A stretch of 64,000 nucleotides of DNA, taken from the NCBI GenBank assembly GCA_003415625.1, contig PYIU01000011.1:1687001-1751000 (forward strand). Reading direction: 5' to 3'. Position numbers and translations under genes: made by a program. Below, in pieces: positions 1 through 10,668 of this stretch. The notes below the pieces were generated by a model. It ran no database searches and was not told the DNA's origin. It saw nothing but the letters and a program-made list of their open reading frames with translations. Origin of the DNA: Aquanectria penicillioides (taxonomy: Eukaryota; Ascomycota; Sordariomycetes; Hypocreales; Nectriaceae). Numbering within the stretch: position 1 is the stretch's first letter; each line of letters opens with the position of its first letter.

Positions 1-1579
1 TTCCTCCTGCCCTGGAACAGAAAAGCTGCTTACTAGAAGATAATACACACTACACCATATCGCATTCGAATCAATCGCGTGCTGCCCAAACTGGAAACAT
101 CTCAACACCCATAGCAAAGCTTCTCAAGCCTCGTTGAGGGCCTACAATGGAGAATCGAGCTTGGTGACGTTTCCCCCGGGACTATGAATATTCATGGTGT
201 TTCTAGTGAAGAATGGCCCCCGGTACAATGTTGTCTATCTCAGTAGAGATCAGTCACACATGGTAAGTGAGTACAGCGATAATGTTCGTCGTCTGAGTCA
301 TCGTACCAGCGAACCATTTTTAGCAGCTGCTTCTACCATGGGCGGCAACGCGACTGCGAGGATGTGAATGAATTTCATAGCCAAGGCTGCAGAATGGATT
401 GAATGGAGTGATTTGGATTATAGTTCGGAATGGAGAGAAAAGCTAGTTAAGAAAGGAGGGAGAGCCTTTATAATAAAATGAATATATAGGTCCCAGCAGG
501 CCTGAAATACTGAGAAATAATGATAGCTCGAGCAGGGGCTGAATTTCAAACGCTCTATCACGGATTCTAAGGCGTCTTCAAGGTTACGGTAGGTGAGATC
601 TCAAAAAGGGGTCTCGCGAAGAATCCGAATAGGGGGTCTGGACTAGCTAAGTCTACGTGTATAACGAGATTCAGGATATCGTATGGGGTGCAAGACAATG
701 CTGCGGGTCGATCATGTGCGAGTGAGAAAACCGCCAAGATGTTGATTGGTTTCGGAACGCGCTGATCAAATGCGTGGGTGAAGGAACTCATATCCGGCCC
801 GATGGGACTGCGCGAAGAATGAATCGCAGACAAAACTTCCATTGCAGTATCAGCCTAGAGATCAAAATATTCAACAATTCTTCATCAAGTATTAGCTACG
901 TACTATTTCCTAGTACGTTAGCAGGAGTTTCGTAGCGCATTGCGTGGTAAAGAGTTTATAGTGTTGAAAGGTATCAAAAATAGGCAGATGCATAAGGATG
1001 TAAAATAAGCTAGTGTCTCACTAATGACGAGGAACGCGTGGTGTTTTGAGACATGCAATTTACGAAATGTTCTCTGGGAGGTGCGTTAGTATTTGGCAGA
1101 GCGCCTCCGGACTAACAGTATTTCAAGAAGCGACATTAGTACTAGAGTGGGTTGCACGACTATTGGCGCCTGTAGGTACCAGAGGTTTAGTTGTATTTAA
1201 ATTGACTTATGACGATCTTGCCGTCTGATACCATCCCATCTGTATCCAATGGAGAACCAGTTCTACTTGTAGCAACATACTTGCCTAAGCTTCTTGGAAT
1301 GATAAGAGCATGATTGTACTAATGGCGTAGGCATTGTGGCTGATGATTCGAGATCGCTTCCTCAGCAAGTAGATATGAGAATGATTTCAGTCTACTCCAG
1401 TTCAACATCATTTACGAATAAAAATATCATCACCAGCCTGAACAGCGTATATCGAAATTCCCCTAGTCGGTAAGTCAGAGATGATGATCTGAGAGTCCGT
1501 AATATCATATAAGTCCAAGATTATCACTCTCAATGCGTGTATGCACCTAATATTGTGCACGTATTTGGTCTCTCTCTAG
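1..1579. other. Gene-poor left edge
   Basis: Only short open frames occur here, none over 100 codons, and none resembles a known family or has convincing splice partners. The stretch is AT-rich. It probably includes 3' flank of the leftward GTPase gene that ends at 1580. I see no RNA gene or repeat. Confidence 0.5.
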
Positions 1580-2346
1580 TCATATTTCCCGATCTTTTCT
1601 AACACTTTGAAACAATCTCCGGACCTTTTCCCGAATCCTACCAAGCGAAAACAAAGATGTCGAGTTTTTGGACTGCGTGCTCGTAAGACTCGCTACACCA
1701 GTCTTTGGTAACCAGGAACGGATAACTTGGCTAGCCAACCTAGCGGCGTCTTGCTTTCCTAGCCCTTCTCCTGTCAGAGCCGAGACATGGCAGAAATCTG
1801 CCCCGATCGTATTACTGAAAGCTTTGCCTTGCTCTAAAGATACCTGCCAATCGTTTTGTGGCAGATCCATCTTATTACCGCACACCCAAACGGGTTTCCC
1901 CCCCTCACTCGGCTCTAATAGCTGCGCATAAAGGGATTGAAGCCTTTCGAACGTGTGCCTAGAAGTAACATCATAAACCAATAAGATTCCCTCTCCTTGT
2001 TTCGCAAGGTCCCGTTCCCAGTCGCTGATCATCGAGTCTTCTGTACGAAGGCTCATTTCGAGGTTTATGATGACGAAGGTATCTTCAACTTGCACAATCA
2101 TTCGATGCTCGCCATTATCCGAGGGGTCGTAACAGTCTATAAACTCTCCCAACGTGAGCTGACCCTAGAGTTAGTGCATAGAGGGGCTAAACTCCAGACA
2201 ACGATGGGCCTTACTCGTCGTAAAATGTTGTGTCGGCCGCTGTGAAGCGCCCCAAGTACGGCAATCTTAACAGGTACATTCTTCTGATGAGAGAGGTATT
2301 CGCGCACGATGGCCTTATCCTCAGGGGTTCTGTGCATATTGACCAT
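1580..2346 (-). CDS. Ras-like small GTPase with degenerate nucleotide-binding motifs
   Basis: Two exons, 2346-2215 and 2158-1580, are separated by a 56-nt intron (GTAAGG donor, CTAAC branch, CAG acceptor). They join in frame to give about 236 residues. After the junction the sequence reads LTLGEFIDCYDP, matching the Ras effector region (LTIQ..FVDEYDP), and EGILLVYDVTSR matches the Ras core. The G4 motif NKMD (about residue 139) and the G5-like SALTG (about 170) are present. The P-loop (32-39) reads GALHSGRH, so the invariant Lys is Arg and the following Ser is His. The G3 DTAG motif is replaced by LEMSL. The C-terminus has no CAAX box. Family membership is clear. GTP hydrolysis is doubtful, so it may be a pseudo-GTPase acting as a scaffold. 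That role is inference. Confidence 0.82.
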
Positions 2347-3375
2347 AATTTGTGATGTTTGGTGTGAGACTGTTTTTGATGATGGGTCATGTCCCCCGCA
2401 TCAACCAGATGCGGAGCTCCATCACGTGTTCGGCTTGTTTCAGAAGATACCGCTTGTTCGTGATTAAGAACCCTTTAGTCTGCCTTACAGGCAACCATTG
2501 TCAATGCAGACGTGGAGGCGTGAAAAACTCTTGTCAGTCGGGCCGACAATGAGGGAACATATCTTTTTAGAGAAGTGTTGAAGATTGGCGCGCGGCGATG
2601 AGAATTATGGCGGTGGGTAACGCGGGCGAAAAGGCAACATGGCTTGACAGAATACGTACTTCATTTCTTCATAGACAATTTCAATTCCAGCAGGAAACTC
2701 TCCCTCCAGATGATTAACGAGATGGAATGGATGTGGACCGGGATGTCGAGGCCCTCACATCCCGGCGTTGCAACCTCCAATTAGCACACGTGGGTAATTT
2801 ACACCACAAACCTCAATAGAAATAGCAACAAGCGAAAGGATAGAACTTGCACTCGATCCTTCAGAGGGGTTTGCCATCAAAGAGATCTCTACACTATAGA
2901 TGGTCAGCTTCAATTTTGGATTCAAATTGTATCTCAATATCGTGTCTTTGTCATCTCAACATTGTTCTTCCGACCAAGTCGCTAGCTTGAGGAATGATGT
3001 GGTCATCTTCGCGGACACTTAGAGATTAACACATTTTGCATCTACAACTCTGAAATCATTATCAGTTGAGTTAAAATATTGATTCTGGCATATGGTGGCA
3101 ATACAGACGTCATCATGCATTCGGCCATGCCGCCCGTGATTTCCGATGGCAAATGAGACCATGCCCAAAGCTCAATGTCAGCCCATGCAGCCATCATCGT
3201 ACACTGATGCTAGGGCACAGAATGAATGTCGTCGCCGAAGATGCCGAGCTCAGCTGATAAATACACATCATCTCATAGGCCGTTTCAGCGACGCGAATTT
3301 CAGCCAAAACCCAGCTTGGAGCTGGTAAATCTCTGTGCTGCAATGATTTAGGTATCCCTCAATCAACGGCCGCGC
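2347..3375. other. Divergent intergenic region between GTPase and peroxidase
   Basis: This 1 kb stretch separates two divergently transcribed genes and must contain both promoters. The short open frames inside have no family resemblance. No repeat or RNA gene is seen. Confidence 0.5.
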
Positions 3376-4437
3376 ATGCATACACCCCGATCCAGCACCC
3401 ATCTTCGAGGACTGATTTTGTCGAGAGCTTCTATTCGATGCTTTCGCCCAATCAGTTCTGCATATTTCAATTTCCAGCCAGCGCCTTCAAGACCACTTTC
3501 AACCATGAATCCTCAGCCTGTTGATGCTCCCCTCACAAAATCAGCAACATTCCTTGTTGTTTCAGCTGCGTATTCGCCGGACTCTATCCGCACCATCCGC
3601 AAAGCCTTATCCAAGGTTAATGGCATAATTAAAAATGTCTCTATTCGGCATAGTGGTGCGAACTTATCCTGCATTGTCGGGATCGGAAGTTCCATCTGGG
3701 ATAGCCTTACAAAGCTTCCACGGCCAGCCGAGTTACATCCTTTCTCAGAGGTACGAGGTGCTGTGCACACCGCTGTTTCAACACCAGGAGATCTTTTATT
3801 TCACATCAGATCAGAGAGACGCGATATCTGTTTTGAGTTTGAGCGGCAACTAATGGATCTTCTTGGCGATGCGGTCAAAGTTCAAGATACCACTGAAGGT
3901 TTTCGATACTTTGATGCCCGTGACCTTCTCGGCTTCGTCGATGGCACAGCAAACCCAGTCGGAGAATCAGTGACGGATACCGTTCTTGTGACTCAATCTG
4001 ATGATACGGCTGCATCTGGCGGCAGCTACATAGTTGTCCAGAAATACCTTCACAACATCAAGGCGTGGCAGGGCCTTTCGACGGAACAGCAAGAATCAAT
4101 CATTGGCCGCACAAAGGTGGATAATATCGAACTCGAGGACGCAGAGGAGGGAAAACAGCAAGCTCACAAGACTCTTGCGACGATCGAAGATGAAGACGGG
4201 AATGAACACGACATTCTGCGCGATAACATGCCGTTTGGTTCACCGAGCTCTGGGGAATTTGGTACTTACTTTATCGGGTACTCGCGGAAGCTCGCAGTGA
4301 TTGAGAAGATGATGGAACGCATGTTTATCGGCAATCCTCCTGGTTTACACGACAGAATCCTAGACTATTCGACAGCTGTGACGGGCTCGACATTTTTTGC
4401 TCCGCCCAGGGGGTTGCTGGAAAAGCTTCATGAGTGA
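3376..4437 (+). CDS. DyP-type (YfeX-like) haem peroxidase
   Basis: This intronless gene encodes 353 residues. The DyP signature GFVDG (186-190, in DLLGFVDGTANP) carries the acid-base Asp. H264 in QQAHKTL fits the proximal haem ligand and R282 in ILRDNMPFG the distal Arg. The stretches GRTKVDNIEL and STAVTGS match the bacterial YfeX subgroup. The family uses hydrogen peroxide to oxidise dyes, phenols or porphyrins. Residues 1-43 are rich in Arg and Ser with no acidic residue, resembling a mitochondrial targeting peptide. A second ATG at 3505 would give a 310-residue protein, the usual YfeX length. Dual targeting by alternative starts is therefore possible but not shown. Confidence 0.9.
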   Translation: MHTPRSSTHLRGLILSRASIRCFRPISSAYFNFQPAPSRPLSTMNPQPVDAPLTKSATFLVVSAAYSPDSIRTIRKALSKVNGIIKNVSIRHSGANLSCIVGIGSSIWDSLTKLPRPAELHPFSEVRGAVHTAVSTPGDLLFHIRSERRDICFEFERQLMDLLGDAVKVQDTTEGFRYFDARDLLGFVDGTANPVGESVTDTVLVTQSDDTAASGGSYIVVQKYLHNIKAWQGLSTEQQESIIGRTKVDNIELEDAEEGKQQAHKTLATIEDEDGNEHDILRDNMPFGSPSSGEFGTYFIGYSRKLAVIEKMMERMFIGNPPGLHDRILDYSTAVTGSTFFAPPRGLLEKLHE

Positions 4438-5260
4438 TGGCCCCGTAGGTGTGGGAAGATCTACGTGAAAGGGAGTCCCAGATATTACGTCTATGCTGAG
4501 TTTGTTTCGGCTTATAATAATAAAGATATTTCATACTTTTGGGACCGTCATTCCCCATGTACTGCAATTGTCACTCAGTTGATCGTTGCAGTAAAAGTAT
4601 TCGTCATTGTTTCTAGTTCGCAATGCGTACATTTAGATTAGACCCTCGGATGGATCCTAAATCGACTATACTGGAGCTCCAAGGAGGAATAACACATCAC
4701 CAAACTGGAGAGCTTGTATTTCTTCAACTGGCAAAATCGAGATGTAAGTATACGACGAGATTCTCGCTGATTGGTGGCTTCTTGCCTGCAAGCTCAGCCC
4801 GAGGACTAAATTTAGCGCAACACGGCCCAACCACGCGTCGACAGTGGCAGACTCTTGTTCTAATCAGGTTAGATTTCGCCGTCACGAACTGACGGCGAGA
4901 AAAAGAAAAGTGCTGGTGTCGATTGTAACTCACCCAGGTTCCCAATTGAATACGATGGTACTGTATGCACCTATATATATATATCTACTTCTTTGAATAG
5001 AGCGCTTCTTGTGCCCTGACTGACCCATGTGAAAACACTCGGACTTTTTGCCCGTTTCGCTCTCGGCTCCCTCGACGGAGATGCCCGGACACATCTGGCC
5101 ATTTCCCGGAAGAATTCTGAAACACAGTCTGAAGCAGACTCCGTGTTTTCTGACAAACACATCATCCGTTCATTACTCCGTCTCGCCATTCTCAGCCCTT
5201 CTTCGATGTCGTCGTTTAATCTTCAATCACTTTGAATCGCGCCTGCATCCCCTAATCTCA
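4438..5260. promoter_or_regulatory. Upstream region of the multicopper oxidase gene
   Basis: About 820 bp lies between the peroxidase stop and the chosen oxidase start. A TATATATATATC tract at about 4972-4983 is a plausible TATA element roughly 280 bp before the start codon. The reading frame stays open upstream as far as an ATG at 5081, so a longer N-terminus cannot be excluded. No other gene is visible. Confidence 0.35.
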
Positions 5261-7805
5261 ATGGAGCGGTCCCCTTCCATTGAGGCGGGCGAGAATGACC
5301 GCATGCTTGGTCCCGCAGGCGGGAGATACCAGGCTGGGAACAGATCCACCGATTCCGCGCTGGAGATGCAGAGGGGTCGCGCTGGGACGTCGACGTTCCT
5401 CAAAGTCATGATGACTCTGTGCTGTCTGTCCGTCATCACGCTTACCGGTTTTAGCTTTCTTCATTTCTTCCCCGAGCAGCAGAGACTTGCGCAATCGGCC
5501 CAACAGCCCGATCCAGCAAATCACGAACCCTCTCATGTCTCCAAGGAAGCCGTGACCTCAGCGTTTACATTGACGTCTACATCAACTTCGTTTTATACCA
5601 CGCCAAGTAGTACCAGCACTAGCACTACTGCCGCCGCTAGCACCAGCACTGCTTATGTTCACCCCATTGCCAACATCTCACCAGCTGACCAACTTGACCT
5701 GCGCACCGGGTTCGCCATCTCAGACAAGCCAACCACGCGAGAGTATGTGTTCAACGTTACTCGTGAACTTTCTAACCCAGATGGATTCGAAAAGTTCATG
5801 ATCCTTATCAATGGTCAGTCCCCAGGCCCCCTCATCGAGGCCAACACTGGTGATTTCATTCGTGTTGTCGTGAACAACATGATGCCTGACAACAGCACCA
5901 CTATTCACTGGCATGGCATCGACCAAAAGAACAGCGTCTGGATGGACGGTGTCCATGGTGTCACTCAATGTGGTATCCCTCCAGGGGAATCTTTCACTTA
6001 TGAGTTCAATGTTACTGGCCAGCGGGGAACCTTTTGGTATCACTCCCACGTCTCGGTACAGTACACCGATGGACTGTACGGGCCGTTTGTAAGCATTTAC
6101 AGCCACCCATAACAGACTTGTCACCAATCTAACTAATACGAGATCATCCATGATCCTGATGAAATGATTGCTGCTGTCGATAACGATAAGATCATTATGA
6201 TTGGAGACTTGTATCACACAGGCGCTGAAGAGGTAGACCTCCCCATAGAACCCATGATTTCAGTTCATCATTAGTGTCGTCGCTGACCCTATTCTAGCTC
6301 CTCACTGGTTACCTGGGTTCCTCACCCCCTTGGAGTCCTGGTCGATCCGGATTGGAGCCTCCGCCTGACAACATCATCATGAATGGCCAGCACGTTTCCA
6401 ACTGCACTTCACTGAATGATGGGCAACACCACGGCATGATGACTCACATCGTACCTCCAGTTATCCCTCCCGTTTGTACCAAGGGCTCAATTTACCACAC
6501 ACGTGTGAACAGTTCTGATAGCGTGCGCCTGAGGCTCATCAGCCATAGCACCAATATGCCGCATTTCTTCTCTGTTGATAACCATACACTAGAAATAGTC
6601 GAAATTGATGGCATCGAAGTCGAGCCCATTCTTACCAGTCGAGTATTTATGAACCCTGGACAACGTTACTCGGTTCTGATTACTGCAAACCAGACCCCTG
6701 GTATCTACCGAATCCGGGCGGTAGGTGCCACGGGATGCTTCCATGTAATCGGCGCAGGAAGCACCTCAGAAGTGTACAACATTGGCTTTCAAGCTGTAGG
6801 ACACCTCGTATACGATGACATTGACATCAACACTACACCAATTGGTCAACCTTGGGATATTGATAGCAAATCGAACGAGGGAGTCGGCAAGGAACCATGG
6901 CATTCTAGATGTCATGATTTGCCCTTTAATCTACCAAAACCCATGAGGAAAGCGACGGCGTACGAGGTTGGCCAGAATAACCACCATCATTTCAACTTCC
7001 GGATGGATGTCGACGGAGACAATTACCGGACCTTCATTAACAATGTACGATTCAAAAAGTTTCATTATTTCCCTTCCTTATCGTCGACTAACAGATTCTA
7101 GTCTATATATCAACCACTTGCAGATGATGCAACACTTTGGAATCTTGCCAAGCTGAATATGTCAGGCCATTCGCGCAGTTCTGACTCCTCTATGTCCCTC
7201 TTGGGAAAGCACCAACAAGCTCTTATATCTTGGGACAGTGACAAGGCTGCACAAATTGTCATCAACTCTGGGGAAATGATGGTACACCCATGGCATTTAC
7301 AGTGAGTTAACCCGTTATCAGGACATGAATTACAGCTAACAGACATTCCAGCGGTACGACCAGGGACTTGGATTCTACACCCTGTCATTTATGCTAACTT
7401 CATCGTGCAGGGCAGAACTTCCAAGTAGTAGGTTGGGGCAAGGGTGACTACGGAGAAAAGCCAACCAAGTGGAATTTTGACAACCCAATGCGACGAGATA
7501 CGATCACTATTCCTGGATACTCACATGTTGTCCTTCGAATTCTCGCAGATAACCCAGGAGTCTGGGCACTCCATTGTCATATTTTGTGGCATGCTGAAGG
7601 TGCGCGTTACTTGCCGACCTGCGTTGCGTTTTACACGAGTTGCTAACCTTAAAATATCTTAGGCGGAATGTTCATAACCGTCGTGCAGCAAATCAATCAG
7701 CTGCAAACGATGCTTATGTCCTCGAAGAACCTTTTGGAGAGCGGAGGCCTGAAGAGTAAATTCTGCTCAACCAGATCAAACAAGAGATCTACTTCCATTC
7801 TATGA
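5261..7805 (+). CDS. Membrane-anchored multicopper oxidase (laccase-like)
   Basis: Seven exons: 5261-6088, 6143-6232, 6298-7044, 7102-7301, 7352-7353, 7411-7599 and 7663-7805. They encode about 732 residues. All four copper motifs are present: HWHG (216-219), HSH in WYHSH (261-263), HPWHLH (617-622) and HCHILWHAEGGM from 677, with Met as the probable axial type-1 ligand. Such enzymes oxidise phenols or metal ions and reduce oxygen to water. A hydrophobic helix at about 46-70, after a charged 45-residue tail, suggests a type II membrane anchor with the catalytic domain outside the cytosol. A Ser/Thr-rich linker follows it. The fifth exon is only two nucleotides long, and both flanking introns have canonical ends and GCTAAC branch points. 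The substrate cannot be read from sequence. Confidence 0.9.
7352..7353 (+). other. Two-nucleotide micro-exon of the multicopper oxidase
   Basis: The dinucleotide CG lies between a 50-nt intron (7302-7351) and a 57-nt intron (7354-7410). Including it makes CA+CG+GG read CAC GGG, which restores the conserved His-Gly of the HLHGQNF copper motif. Skipping it shifts the frame. Confidence 0.75.
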
Positions 7806-8483
7806 TCTGTGCTTTGTATTATTGTAACTTTAGAATCTAAACCATTAATTAAGGACATGCGCTGTGGCAAGGCCCAGGCAGGAGAATCCGTGTTGGAATA
7901 TGTTTGATGAGTAACCGATTAAGAATACGCAAAAGGGCGCAGAGAAATCAAGTTACCAACCCAATGGTTCATAGCGGGGCCTTTTATTTTCAACAACAGT
8001 TGATATTCCATTCCTGGTCTCCTTTACCACTGATTTGAGCTTTTCACAGCCGTCTTGGGTAGATCATCGGTCCCGATCTGTCACGCCGCAAGTCTTCAAC
8101 CTAAGTAGTCAATTCAAATGGCATGTAATCCGCCAGGTTCTGACCAGCCTCTGCTCCGGTGCCACGATGAGCAGAGGTCTCCAAGCTAGATAGCTTCTTG
8201 GGGCTTTTTACACTTCCCTCTTCTTTAAATCCCTCATTTCTTTTCGGCAGTCACTATCTTGCACACGTGACCATCTTATTATATCTTGGTTGCAAGAGAC
8301 ATGTCCTGCATTACCCCGCATGGGCCGCATGGTGAGAATGAATGAGGCGGCCATGAGGCATCCAGGCTGTGCAGGAAAATTCTTCCCGGCACCATATTTG
8401 ATAGAACCCAATGTCGCATTTCCTGTCTCGTCACGGGACCTTTTGCATCTTTATTTGACAGATAATTAAGGAAACATCTCACC
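7806..8483. other. Intergenic region
   Basis: About 680 bp between two rightward genes. It should hold the oxidase 3' end and the promoter of the next gene. No further coding sequence, RNA gene or repeat is seen. Confidence 0.45.
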
Positions 8484-10085
8484 ATGACTTCAGATGATGA
8501 TAGGACGAAATCCCCATGGCACACGACCACAATCGATACCAGATATGGCATCAGAGATTCCCTCATCACAAACTATGATAGCATAACTCCAAGACAGTCA
8601 ATGGAGAGTTCGCCATCTCTGGATCGGACATGGGACGATGAATTGGCACGCACCTACAGAAATGTATCACATGATCCCACGCCCCCAGGAGAAGATCACC
8701 GTGATATTGCTGGCTACGTCAGTCGAAGAACTGATCGAACTATGAGAGCGGACCCTGCCCCATCCAATTCACAAAAGTATAGCACATCCCGAAAACATCA
8801 GAAAAATCAGAATACGACCAAGGCAAATGGAGGATTTGGCAATCCTGGGGATGACGATTCCGACGATCCAGACCGTAATCGCAAAGGCAAAGCAAAAGAC
8901 GTGGACACAGATCCAAACGATCCAACGCGTCGACGTCATCGTCGAAAGGCCTTGGAATCGTCCTCACTCGAACAACTACGACGAATTGGACAAGCTCGGG
9001 ACTTGCAGGGAAAACGCCGTGCTAAATGCAATTATGAAAATACCTCAACAAGAGAGATGCTGGCAAGGCATTGCGAAGACACAACAAATGGAGGAAGCGA
9101 GTATGCTGGCATAGAATCACTACGAAACGCCCGCGAAATAATACGACGTCAAAATGACTATCTTCGGATGTTTTTAGGGGACATTGTCGAACCGGTGGAC
9201 GAGCACCTCATAGTCGACCCATCCGAAAACGCCGACAAGATTGTGCAATGGGTTGAGCAGCATGTTTGCAGGCGTTGTAAAAGATTTGACGTCTGGTCTC
9301 AAAGCAGGGGCACAATCCCACCGAAATCCGATACGCGTCTTGTTTCCGTGTTTAGTTCTATGCACTGGGCTCTATGGGATGAATTGAAACAAAAGATCTC
9401 GATCAAGATTCCGAACCGCGTTGAAGCTGAAACTAGAGCGTTCATCGCGACAAACTGCCCAAGAGCCGGGAGCACATTACCAGGCACCAAGGCCGTCGAG
9501 GTCCTAGTTGAGAGCTACATGGAAAGGCTCACTATCTGTTTGGCCGACTTGATCTCCCGAAACTTGAGGAATGATTGTCCTGTGCAAAACTTTTTCACCA
9601 TGCCGGTTGTTGAGATAGTCACGAAATCCCGGCACGATGGTGATGTCACTCAAGATTACATAGACTGGGTGTGTGGTAAGTTGGATGCCGGTATTATCAT
9701 CAACGCGTATCAGGAATGGCACCTTGAGATGAATCTAGGGAAAGCAGAGAGAGACTTTGCTAGGTGGCAGGCCACAATAATCGGCGTCACACATTTCTTT
9801 ATCCCTGACATTGAAGTTGACGGAACCTTGTCACTAGCTACTTTCCAAGGAGACTTACCAACCAATCTCAAACCTCTCCGCGCTAAAGAGTTAAAGGAGA
9901 TGGGGTGGCACAAGAGCCCACATGGGCAATATTGCCGAAATGAGGTTTATCCGGATCTCCTTTTTGATGATCCCCTTTGGGTCAACGTTTTCAAGGTCAG
10001 TGTTGATGGGGAGTTGATTGCCATTATGACTCCAGATGGAAAGTGGGTTTATTATAATGATATAAGGCGTATAGCTGTGGAGTGA
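8484..10085 (+). CDS. Hypothetical protein of unknown family
   Basis: A single uninterrupted frame of 533 codons with a good start context (ACCATG). Residues 1 to about 170 are polar, rich in Asp, Arg, Ser and Asn, and probably disordered, with a basic patch around RRRHRRK that could act as a nuclear signal. The rest looks folded, with predicted helices such as NAREIIRRQNDYLRMFL, one CRRC pair, and a beta-rich end (GELIAIMTPDGKWVYYND). I recognise no family and propose no function. The long open frame and domain-like C-terminal half support a real gene. Confidence 0.7.
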   Translation: MTSDDDRTKSPWHTTTIDTRYGIRDSLITNYDSITPRQSMESSPSLDRTWDDELARTYRNVSHDPTPPGEDHRDIAGYVSRRTDRTMRADPAPSNSQKYSTSRKHQKNQNTTKANGGFGNPGDDDSDDPDRNRKGKAKDVDTDPNDPTRRRHRRKALESSSLEQLRRIGQARDLQGKRRAKCNYENTSTREMLARHCEDTTNGGSEYAGIESLRNAREIIRRQNDYLRMFLGDIVEPVDEHLIVDPSENADKIVQWVEQHVCRRCKRFDVWSQSRGTIPPKSDTRLVSVFSSMHWALWDELKQKISIKIPNRVEAETRAFIATNCPRAGSTLPGTKAVEVLVESYMERLTICLADLISRNLRNDCPVQNFFTMPVVEIVTKSRHDGDVTQDYIDWVCGKLDAGIIINAYQEWHLEMNLGKAERDFARWQATIIGVTHFFIPDIEVDGTLSLATFQGDLPTNLKPLRAKELKEMGWHKSPHGQYCRNEVYPDLLFDDPLWVNVFKVSVDGELIAIMTPDGKWVYYNDIRRIAVE

Positions 10086-10668
10086 GGTGGTAAGTCACGG
10101 CCCAGCCTACTAAACTATCGTAACTTGTCCTACTTTGGAGATGCTTGGTGCGAAGGCAACCTGATACCTGAGCAAGAAAGGTACTTGTATAGATATAAAA
10201 TGGAGTTGAACATTGGTCCATAAATATCTAGTCAGAATGGCATTGGTCGACAATTGACTGATGCCTTCCAGTTCTCTTATTTGAATGCATTTGGGATTAT
10301 TCACTTGATGACCCTACTTCACTCACTTCACCGAGCCTTCCACGTGGGTAATACTGGCGTCCCAGCGATCTCGCCTGTCTATTCATATCTACATCACATT
10401 TTCCGGTAGTTATAAAGCAATCTACGTATGTATGTGAGGCCATTCTTACATAATTCTAGCAGGTAGCTGCCCCATGTTCCACTTTCAAAGAAACCAGGCA
10501 CTAAGTACAACAGAAATGTCTTAAGCCTTCCTCTATCTCAAATATTCCCCGTGCCCATGAGCATCGTGTCCAATTGGAACATAGCTTCGAGATTCCCAAG
10601 TACAGTCCTGACTGAGAGCTCATCCCCATCTGATGAACATCGGAGAACACGCAGTGGGTGAGCGAAGA
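10086..10668. other. Convergent intergenic region
   Basis: About 580 bp between the 3' ends of a rightward and a leftward gene. It probably holds only 3' untranslated sequence. No gene is recognised. Confidence 0.45.

Noticed and set aside
567..1228. Open frames of 91 and 60 codons near the left edge
   Set aside because: No family resemblance and no splice partners. The length is expected by chance.
5081..5260. Upstream in-frame start for the multicopper oxidase
   Set aside because: The extra 60 residues lack a signal or conserved feature, and the later ATG gives a normal tail-plus-anchor layout. Not excluded.
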